Assembly (NCBI GenBank): GCA_004297625.1
Contig: SCTY01000059.1
Span: 1-64,000, forward strand
DNA from: Betaproteobacteria bacterium
GTDB taxonomy: Bacteria > Pseudomonadota > Gammaproteobacteria > Burkholderiales > SG8-39
DNA: 64,000 nucleotides
Direction of reading: 5' to 3'
In this document: in pieces, positions 58,318 to 64,000 of the stretch
Layout: each line of letters opens with the position of its first letter
How positions within the stretch are numbered: the stretch's first letter is position 1
Program-made: the position numbers and the translations under genes
The notes under the pieces: model-generated
What the model was told of the DNA's origin: nothing
Database searches by the model: none
Seen by the model: only the letters and a program-made list of their open reading frames with translations

Positions 58318-60243
58318 TCACGGCGCCACGGCCGCGCGCGCCGCGGTGAGGCGCTGCGCGAGCTTCACTGCCTCCACCGCGTTCTGCGCGTAGCCATCAG
58401 CGCCGATCTGCGACGCGAACTGCGCGCTCACCGGCGCCCCGCCCACCATGACCTTGCAGCGCCCGTGCATGCTGTGCTCCTCCAGCCCCTGGATGATCGC
58501 TTTCATCTCCATCATGGTGGTGGTGAGCAGCGCAGAGAGGCCCAGCACGTCCGGCTTGAATTCGGCGACCTCCTGGTAGAACTTGTCGCGCGCCACGTTG
58601 ACGCCCAGGTCGCGGACCTCGAAGCCCACACCGCGCAACATGGTTACGACGAGGTTCTTTCCTATGTCGTGCATGTCTCCCGTGACCGTGCCGATGAGGA
58701 TCTTGCCGCGCTGGCGCTCGCCGCTGGCGGCGAGGTGCGGCTCGAGGAGGCCGACCGCGACGGTCATCGCGCGCGCCGCCAGCAAAACCTCGGGGATGAA
58801 GGCCTCGCCGGCCGCCATGCGGTCGCCGACCACCGTGATCGCGGCGATGAGGCCCTGCTCCAGGATGTCGGAGGCGCGCACGCCGCGATCGAGAAGCTCT
58901 TTCACGTGCGCCTTGATATCGACGTGCTTGCCCCTGAAGACGTCCTTGCGCACCAGCTCGAACTGATCGTGCGACGTCGCTGCCGCGGCAGAGGGCTTCG
59001 CGGCCGCAGACGCGGCCGGCGCGGGACGGAAGGCGCCCGCCCGCAGGGGCAGGCGCCCTTCCCGCTCGACGCGTTCGGCAATCCGTTGCAGGCGCGAGAA
59101 CACGACCTGCGGCGGCACCTCGTCGGCAACGCCGAGCACGATGCGCCGGCCGGGCGCCACCGCGCGGAACAGCTCGTCCATGTAGGCCTCGAAATCCGCC
59201 TCGCTGGTGCCGGGCAGCACGAGCGTCGAGGGGATGCCGCCGAAAAGCGTGAGCTTCGGGCTCAAGCGGCGGTAATACTCGGCGAGCGTCACCTTGGTCA
59301 TCGGCGCCGGGCAGAAGGACTCGGCGACGTGCATCCCCGAGTCGCGGATCAGGTCCATGAGCCCGCGGTTCTCGCCGTCGGTATGGCAAAGCACGAGCTT
59401 GCCGGCCGCGCCGAGCAGGTCCGCCGCCTTGCGGATCCACGGCTGGATCTCCTGCGCGAAATACGGCGGATAGGTGAGCATGTCGTCGAAGTTCGCGCCC
59501 CACCACACCACCTCGGCGGGCGACTCGCTCAGGATGCGCAGCTGCTTGTCGAGCACCGGCGCAATGCGCTCGGCGAGGCCGCGCATGCGCGCATGGTGAT
59601 CCTTGTAATGGATGAAGAACTGCGTCGGATTGCTCAGGTCGCGCTGGATGAAGTGAAACGGCGATGCGTCGAACGAGCCGATGGCGATCGGCACGCCGTC
59701 CTCGCGCATCTCCTCGCTGCTCCAGCGCTTGAAGCGCTCGAAGCTCGGCACCACGTCCATGTGCTCGAAGAGATAGCCCGCGGGCGCGTAGTCCTCGGGC
59801 GTCTTGATGAGGTGCTCGACGAGCGCGGGGATGGTGATGCCGTGGCGCTGCGAGTCGACGTCGTAGTGCGTCGCCGCGCTCACCATGCCGAGCGGCGTGT
59901 GGTATTCGACGCGCGTACGGGCGCCTGCGCGCTGCACCTTCACCTCGACGTCTTTCGGCAGCACCACGTCGAACACCGTGTCGCGGCTGTAGAACACGTT
60001 GATGCCGCGGTGCAGATACTGGGGCTGGAACGCCGGATCGAGCTGGTTATCGCAAAAGCGGTGGTGCAGCGCCCAGCCCTCGGCGCGCGCGATTTCGTTC
60101 ATCGCCCGCCCGGCGTGCTGCTTCGGCAGCGTCGCGGAGGTCGCGTTGGCGAGATACCACAGGTCAAGGCGCGGCACGAACGGCAACCGGTCCACCAGTT
60201 CGCCGCGCAGCGCCGCAAGAACGCGCGCCTTGTGCGTGTACAT
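58318..60243 (-). CDS. URO-D methyltransferase-corrinoid protein fusion (CmuA-like)
   Basis: A 641-residue fusion. Residues 1 to about 400 are a URO-D superfamily methyltransferase (AALRGELVDRLPFVPRLD, WWGANFDDMLTYPP, LCHTDGENRG with Cys286 and His287, ESFCPAPM with Cys311). Residues 401-424 are an Ala/Pro linker. Residues about 425-641 are a corrinoid domain with helical cap and the B12 motif GDMHDIGKN (Asp523, His525, Gly528) and VMVGGAPVSAQFASQIGAD. This is the domain order of chloromethane methyltransferase CmuA, though the substrate need not be chloromethane. It would methylate its own cobalamin. Confidence 0.9.
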   Translation of the reverse strand: MYTHKARVLAALRGELVDRLPFVPRLDLWYLANATSATLPKQHAGRAMNEIARAEGWALHHRFCDNQLDPAFQPQYLHRGINVFYSRDTVFDVVLPKDVEVKVQRAGARTRVEYHTPLGMVSAATHYDVDSQRHGITIPALVEHLIKTPEDYAPAGYLFEHMDVVPSFERFKRWSSEEMREDGVPIAIGSFDASPFHFIQRDLSNPTQFFIHYKDHHARMRGLAERIAPVLDKQLRILSESPAEVVWWGANFDDMLTYPPYFAQEIQPWIRKAADLLGAAGKLVLCHTDGENRGLMDLIRDSGMHVAESFCPAPMTKVTLAEYYRRLSPKLTLFGGIPSTLVLPGTSEADFEAYMDELFRAVAPGRRIVLGVADEVPPQVVFSRLQRIAERVEREGRLPLRAGAFRPAPAASAAAKPSAAAATSHDQFELVRKDVFRGKHVDIKAHVKELLDRGVRASDILEQGLIAAITVVGDRMAAGEAFIPEVLLAARAMTVAVGLLEPHLAASGERQRGKILIGTVTGDMHDIGKNLVVTMLRGVGFEVRDLGVNVARDKFYQEVAEFKPDVLGLSALLTTTMMEMKAIIQGLEEHSMHGRCKVMVGGAPVSAQFASQIGADGYAQNAVEAVKLAQRLTAARAAVAP

Positions 60244-60263
60244 TTCGACCTCCCGCGAGTAGG

Positions 60264-60287
60264 CGCTAATATATTAGCGACGTATCA
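60264..60287. promoter_or_regulatory. 16-bp perfect palindrome plus operator-like site
   Basis: CGCTAATATATTAGCG (60264-60279) is a perfect palindrome 20 bases upstream of the CmuA-like start codon. It is adjoined on the minus strand by TGATACGTCG (60287-60278), 8 of 10 identical to TGATATGTCA. The AT-rich centre could also serve as a -10 region. Confidence 0.6.
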
Positions 60288-60324
60288 GCCTGTCCGAGCC
60301 TCTGCCGGGGATCCTTGACGCGGA

Positions 60325-61014
60325 TCAAAATTCGACGCTGACCGTCGCGCGCGTGAAGGACTCGATGTTGTCGAGCAGCCGGTCGACCGCGGTCGCGGCG
60401 AGCCCCTCGTCGCCCGCGGCGATCGCGCGCGCCATGTCGGCGTGCAGCTTCGCGGTGACCGGCATGTCGGCGGCCTGCTTGTAGTGCAGATACCAGAAGC
60501 GGCGCGAGAGCGACTGCATCTGCGCCATCGCGCCGGCGGCGAACTCGTTGCGCGCCGCCTTTATGCAAAGCTCGTTGAATTCGCGGTCGATCCTGAGGAA
60601 GGTGGTGTCGTCGTTGCGGCGCGCGCTCTCCTCGAAGAGCCCGGCGAGCTCGGCGAAGCGGGCGCGCTCCTCGGCGCTTGCGCGCCTCGCCGCGCAGCGG
60701 CCGAGCAGCCTTTCCACCTCGCGGCGCACTTCCAGCAGGCGCAGCTGGCTGTTGACATTGATGTCGGAGACGATCACTCCGCGCCGCGGCAGGATCATGA
60801 CCAGCCGCTCGCGCGCGAGCCGCTGCAGCGCCTCGCGGATCGGCGTGCGCCCGATGCGCAGCCGGCGCGAGAGCATTGCCTCGGAGACCGCCGAGCCCGG
60901 CGCGAGCTTCAGCGTGACGATCAGCTCCTCGAGATCGGTGTAGGCCTTGTCGGTCAGCGTGCGCGCGACCTCGGGCTCGCCCGCCACCCGGCGCGCGCGG
61001 CGCGCGCGCGGCAT
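60325..61014 (-). CDS. GntR-family (FCD) transcriptional regulator
   Basis: A 229-residue FadR-subfamily regulator. An Arg-rich N-terminal tail (about 15 residues) precedes the winged helix (VSEAMLSRRLRIGRTPIREALQRL, split here as LSRRLRIGRTPIREAL) and the FCD helical domain. The usual FCD metal His in DxxFH is Asn (IDREFNELC) and the last His is missing, so ligand sensing may be metal-independent. The ATG overlaps the PanB-like stop (ATGA). It is the best candidate to bind the TGATATGTCA elements of the region. Confidence 0.9.
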   Translation of the reverse strand: MPRARRARRVAGEPEVARTLTDKAYTDLEELIVTLKLAPGSAVSEAMLSRRLRIGRTPIREALQRLARERLVMILPRRGVIVSDINVNSQLRLLEVRREVERLLGRCAARRASAEERARFAELAGLFEESARRNDDTTFLRIDREFNELCIKAARNEFAAGAMAQMQSLSRRFWYLHYKQAADMPVTAKLHADMARAIAAGDEGLAATAVDRLLDNIESFTRATVSVEF

Positions 61015-61877
61015 CACACTTGCCGCCGCTTTTCTACCATGTCGAGGAATTTCTCGTACTCCTTCTGGTCGACGGTGTAGCTGTGCTCTTCGTCCGGGAA
61101 GGTGCCTGCCTTCACGTCCTCCACGTAGGCCTTGATGCCGTTCACCGCCACTTCGGTGAGGTTCGCGTAGCGCTTGGTGAATTTCGGCTTGAAGTCGGTG
61201 AACACGCCGAGCAGGTCGTAGCAAAGCAGGATCTGGCCGTCGGTGCCCGCCCCGGCGCCGATGCCGATCGTCGGGATCTCGAGCTGCTCGCTGATCACCT
61301 TCGCGATCTTCGCCGGCACGGCCTCGAATTCCAGCATGAAGCAGCCCGCGTCCTGAATGGCGAGCGCGTCCTCCAGGATCTTCATCGCCGCCTGCGCGGT
61401 GCGCCCCTGGATCCTGAAGCCGCCGAACATCGCGATGGTGTGCGGCGTGAGGCCGATGTGCGAGGCGGTGGGGATTCCGGCGTCGACCAGCACCTTCAGG
61501 ATATGCGCCTGCGACTTGCCGCCCTGCGGCTTGACCGCGTCGCACAGCGCGTCCTGCATGAAGCGCGTCGCGTTGGCGAGCGCGCGCTCGACCGTGTTGT
61601 AGCTCTGGTAGGGCATGCAGCCGAGGACGAACGTGTTGGGCGCGCCGCGCCGCACCGCCAGGGCGTGCATCACCATCATGTCCATGGTGGCCGGGATGGT
61701 GCTCGGGTGCCCGTGCGCCACCATGGCGAGGCTGTCGCCGACCACCGCCACGTCCACCTCCGCCATCTCGGCCCACTTCGCGGACGTGTAATCCGGCACC
61801 GACATGTACACCATCTTCTGCCCGCTGCGCTTCGAGTCGCGGATCTCGGTGATGGTGCGCTTCTTCCGCTCTGCCAT
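61014..61877 (-). CDS. PanB-like protein with altered metal site (copy 2)
   Basis: A 287-residue relative of PanB and of copy 1. VVGDSLAM keeps the first metal Asp (Asp48), and His140, Lys116 and Glu185 are kept, but E. coli Asp84 is Cys87 and Glu114 is Gln118, the same two sites changed in copy 1. The shared C-terminal FKPKFTKRYA replaces the PanB IPKFAKNF. Both copies sit beside corrinoid/H4folate genes, so a folate-dependent aldol step distinct from ketopantoate synthesis is inferred. It is co-transcribed with the GntR gene. Confidence 0.86.
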   Translation of the reverse strand: MAERKKRTITEIRDSKRSGQKMVYMSVPDYTSAKWAEMAEVDVAVVGDSLAMVAHGHPSTIPATMDMMVMHALAVRRGAPNTFVLGCMPYQSYNTVERALANATRFMQDALCDAVKPQGGKSQAHILKVLVDAGIPTASHIGLTPHTIAMFGGFRIQGRTAQAAMKILEDALAIQDAGCFMLEFEAVPAKIAKVISEQLEIPTIGIGAGAGTDGQILLCYDLLGVFTDFKPKFTKRYANLTEVAVNGIKAYVEDVKAGTFPDEEHSYTVDQKEYEKFLDMVEKRRQV

Positions 61878-61890
61878 GCGGCCCCCTTAT

Positions 61891-61910
61891 TGATATGCGG
61901 CTCGTATACT
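61891..61910. promoter_or_regulatory. TGATATG half-site and -10 between panB-like and araC
   Basis: TGATATG (61891-61897) lies 13 bases upstream of the PanB-like copy 2 start, and TATACT follows after 7 bases. The second half of the palindrome is degenerate (CGG for TCA). The gap is divergent with the AraC-type gene, so both could be controlled here. Confidence 0.5.
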
Positions 61911-61953
61911 ACTGATTTTTACCATCGGGACCAGGCGTTTGCTGCGACCCACG

Positions 61954-62838
61954 ATGAACGTATTCCGCCTGGAGGAATTGACCGCGTGGTCCGATTTCAG
62001 CATTCGCGACCAAACGCACGCCAGCCGGCAGCTCGAGCCGCATCGGCATGAATATCTGCAGATCCAGCTGAATCTGCTGGGCGAGACGCGGCATTGGCTG
62101 AACGGCGTCAGCCTTCCGGTCGGTCCCGGCACACTGAGCTTCGTGGCGCCATACCGGGTCCATCTGATTCCGCATGCCCCTGGCGGCCGCTATCTGGTGA
62201 TCAACGTGACCCACCGCTTCCTGCGGCCCGATCTGCAGCTTGACGCATTGGACCTGGACGACGTCTCGCTCGAGATCGCGCCCGAGCTCGCTCCCTTCGT
62301 CTATCAGGACGATGTGCATTTCGAGTTGTCCGGCGCCCGGCTGGACGAGGCCCACCAGCTGTGCCGGCAAATGGCCCTGGAGAACCAGTCGCGCACGCTG
62401 TGCTCGGTGTCGCGGATCAGGTCGCTGCTGACGCTGCTTCTCCTGTCCGCCGTCGCGCCATACGAGGCGCGCCTGGCCGAGTTGCAGAAGAGGCAGGTGC
62501 ACGTTACGCGCCGGCGGCAATGGCTGCAGCGGGTGATCGTATTCATGCGGGAGAATCTGCATCGGCAGATTTTCCTGGCCGACGCGGCTCAGGCGGCGCA
62601 CTTGTCTCCTACGTATCTTTCCAACGTGCTGAAGAAGGAGACGGGGAAAACGTTCATCGAGATGCTGACCGAGCGCCGCATGGAGAAAGCAAGAGAGCTG
62701 CTGCTTTGCACTTCCATCCGCATGACGGAAATCGCCGAAGCGGTCGGGTTCGAGGATGAAGCCTACTTCGCCCGCCGGTTCAAGCAGCGCTACGGAAAAA
62801 CGCCGACCGAGATGCGCTCCGCATTGTTTTCCCGGTAG
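61954..62838 (+). CDS. AraC-family transcriptional regulator
   Basis: A 294-residue regulator. The N-terminal cupin-like domain (HASRQLEPHRHEYLQIQLN, split: PHRHEYLQIQLN) senses a ligand and the C-terminal 100 residues carry two helix-turn-helices (QIFLADAAQAAHLSPTYLS and MTEIAEAVGFEDEAYFARRFKQRYG, the second being the AraC signature). ATG 61954 is preferred over TTG 61939. It probably controls the adjacent GntR/PanB-like operon or the deacetylase gene. Confidence 0.9.
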   Translation: MNVFRLEELTAWSDFSIRDQTHASRQLEPHRHEYLQIQLNLLGETRHWLNGVSLPVGPGTLSFVAPYRVHLIPHAPGGRYLVINVTHRFLRPDLQLDALDLDDVSLEIAPELAPFVYQDDVHFELSGARLDEAHQLCRQMALENQSRTLCSVSRIRSLLTLLLLSAVAPYEARLAELQKRQVHVTRRRQWLQRVIVFMRENLHRQIFLADAAQAAHLSPTYLSNVLKKETGKTFIEMLTERRMEKARELLLCTSIRMTEIAEAVGFEDEAYFARRFKQRYGKTPTEMRSALFSR

Positions 62839-62941
62839 CGGGCGCACGGCGCCCCGTGCGGCGGCGCAGCATGAAGATCGTCCGCACAATCCCTAAAGCG
62901 GCCCCTATTGCGTTCACCGCGCTGCCTATAACGTTTGGTGC

Positions 62942-63841
62942 ATGCACCTGAAAAGCTCTCCCGGGCCGATGTACCGTCCCGCCAACCGGCGCCGCGTGGA
63001 TCACGGTTTTCGGTGGAAGGATGGCAAGCGGATCGCGGTGCTTGTGAATGTGCCCTTCGAGGGCTGGTCCGAGGGCGCGCATTCCGGCATCGGGCCGATG
63101 GGCAACGTGCTCAAGCCCGGAGTGCTCGACACCAATGCGGTTTCATGGGGAATGTACGGCGCCGTACGCGGCATCGACCGGCTGCTGCGAGTGCTCGACC
63201 ATCACGCCGTAAAGGCATCGGTGATGGTGAACGGTGTGATCGCGGAGCTTTATCCGGAGGCGGTCAGGCGCGCCGCCGGGGCTGGCCACTGCATTCTCGC
63301 GCACGCCTATGCCATGGACACCATTCCTGCCTATCTCGGTCGCGACGCCGAGCTGGCGAACATCCGGCGTACGGTCCAGCTCATAGAAGAGGCGATCGGA
63401 CACAAGCCGAAGGGATGGATCAGCCCGCGCGGCACGCCCAGCGAGAACACTTCCGAACTGCTCTTGCAGGAAGGATTCCGCTGGCACGGCGACGCGTACG
63501 ACGATGATCTGCCTTATCTCGAGACGCACGCGGCGGGCTCGCTCGTCGCGATACCGCTCACCATGGAAATCAACGACATGCCATGGTCCGTGCGGCATGG
63601 GAATGCCGCAAGAGAGCTGGTACCGCTGTTGACCGACACCTTGCGCTGGCTCTCGCAGAGAGAGCCAGGCGCTTCCATGATCGACATCACCGCGCACACG
63701 CACGTGTACGGGCGCCCGGCCGGAGCGGCGATCTTCGACCACCTGATCCGCACCGCGAAGTCCAGGGCGGACGTCTGGCTGGCAACGCGGGACGAGGTCT
63801 GCACTTACATGGAAGATCATTTCCGGGGCGCGGCCGCATGA
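62942..63841 (+). CDS. NodB-type polysaccharide deacetylase family protein (PuuE-like)
   Basis: A 299-residue NodB-fold protein of the PuuE/allantoinase-like branch. It has KRIAVLVNVPFEGW at the first strand, ILAHAYAMDTI where NodB has its His motif, KGWISPRGTPSENTSELL, and DITAHTHVYGRP near the end. The canonical TFDDG is not present (NVPFEGW), as in amidohydrolase-like members that act on cyclic ureides. The stop overlaps the FAH-family start (ATGA). Confidence 0.85.
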   Translation: MHLKSSPGPMYRPANRRRVDHGFRWKDGKRIAVLVNVPFEGWSEGAHSGIGPMGNVLKPGVLDTNAVSWGMYGAVRGIDRLLRVLDHHAVKASVMVNGVIAELYPEAVRRAAGAGHCILAHAYAMDTIPAYLGRDAELANIRRTVQLIEEAIGHKPKGWISPRGTPSENTSELLLQEGFRWHGDAYDDDLPYLETHAAGSLVAIPLTMEINDMPWSVRHGNAARELVPLLTDTLRWLSQREPGASMIDITAHTHVYGRPAGAAIFDHLIRTAKSRADVWLATRDEVCTYMEDHFRGAAA

Positions 63842-64000
63842 AGATCGTCAGGTTTCTGTCCGCAGCCGGCGCTCGTGTGGGCTTGTCGCGCGACGGACAC
63901 GTCCATGATCTCGCGCAGATCTCCATAGCCCGAAATCTGCCGTGGGCGGCGCCGCTCTTTGCCGATATCCGCGCATTTCTCGCCTCGGGAGATCGTGGAC
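63838..64000 (+). CDS. fumarylacetoacetate hydrolase-family protein, 5' part
   Basis: The first 54 residues before the window ends. MKIVRFLSAAGARVGLSRDGHVHDL matches the N-terminal lid of FAH-family hydrolases/decarboxylases, which act on 2-oxo or beta-diketo acids in aromatic and amino acid catabolism. The catalytic domain is outside the window. Translation is coupled to the deacetylase gene. Confidence 0.7.
   Translation, partial: MKIVRFLSAAGARVGLSRDGHVHDLAQISIARNLPWAAPLFADIRAFLASGDRG

Noticed and set aside
46438..60243. The URO-D family genes as haem biosynthesis (hemE)
   Set aside because: Both are coupled to corrinoid proteins or domains and have methyltransferase-branch features; HemE would not carry a B12 domain.
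56125..60318. A 1397-codon open frame on the + strand
   Set aside because: It is antisense to TRAP 3, the di-iron enzyme and the CmuA-like gene. Its translation is a featureless Arg/His/Asp/Glu-rich string, the usual product of the opposite strand of GC-rich genes.
62839..62865. GCACGG...CCGTGC hairpin after the AraC-type gene as a terminator
   Set aside because: A stem of six pairs exists but no T run follows, so I do not call it.
1..64000. tRNA, rRNA, CRISPR arrays, insertion sequences, prophage genes, replication origin
   Set aside because: I looked for tRNA-like cloverleaf arms, regular short repeats, transposase or integrase motifs and clustered DnaA boxes by eye and saw none; a proper covariance or HMM scan was not possible.

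Overview
The window is one continuous high-GC stretch that looks like a chromosome segment of a betaproteobacterium, probably a soil or freshwater Burkholderiales-like lineage. The signs are the ygfZ / mltG-tmk-holB block with a DUF4936 gene, DUF1178, a Bug-type (TctC) periplasmic receptor, UbiD, HyuA/HyuB and several TRAP transporters. About 72 protein genes (two cut by the window edges) and one pseudogene are supported. I saw no rRNA, tRNA, CRISPR array, transposase or phage gene.

Layout. 0-5.3 kb: the end of a CCG-type Fe-S protein, a small lipoprotein, and a + strand operon of a ketopantoate-reductase-like enzyme, a RidA protein, a maleate isomerase/Asp-Glu racemase-like enzyme and a lone CoxL-type molybdopterin subunit. 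5.3-7.7 kb: a Bug receptor divergent from a UbiD decarboxylase. 7.7-18.7 kb: a nine-gene minus-strand operon (Fe-ADH, MmgE/PrpD, TRAP dctPQM, PyrK-like, PyrD-like, HyuA, HyuB), divergent from a fumarate-reductase-like flavoprotein plus ferredoxin; a perfect FNR-type box lies in the divergent promoter region. 20.8-31.6 kb: housekeeping genes (tadA, YkuD, PAS, tag, mtnA, aldolase/SDR fusion, GNAT, NRDE, LsrF-like, YciI, DUF4936, ygfZ, mltG, tmk, holB). 31.6-33.4 kb: an ankyrin protein and small unknown proteins. 33.4-40.6 kb: DUF1178, hydrolase, ACAD-like protein, an aromatic meta-cleavage remnant (hydratase/decarboxylase, 3-hydroxyanthranilate dioxygenase, RidA pseudogene) and a MarR-EmrA-EmrB efflux operon. 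40.7-62.8 kb: the most unusual region, described next. 62.9-64 kb: a NodB-like deacetylase and the start of an FAH-family gene.

The 40.7-62 kb region encodes what looks like a corrinoid- and tetrahydrofolate-dependent one-carbon catabolic system. It holds a corrinoid protein, a URO-D-type methyltransferase, a methyl-H4folate:corrinoid methyltransferase, a RACo-type reductive activator, a methylene-H4folate reductase with a Cys-rich N-terminal domain, DUF1638, two PhyH-type oxygenases, two PanB-like proteins that have lost canonical metal ligands, a CmuA-like methyltransferase-corrinoid fusion, a sterol-desaturase-type di-iron membrane enzyme, a FAD oxidoreductase and two TRAP transporters, with GntR/FCD and AraC regulators at one end. 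A TGATATGTCA-type element recurs upstream of five transcription units only in this region, which suggests one regulon. Inferred flow: TRAP uptake, oxygenase or oxidase trimming, methyl transfer to cobalamin, transfer to H4folate, oxidation by MetF. The substrate cannot be read from sequence.

A paired GC-rich palindromic repeat occurs twice, each time between same-strand genes and immediately before the downstream start codon.
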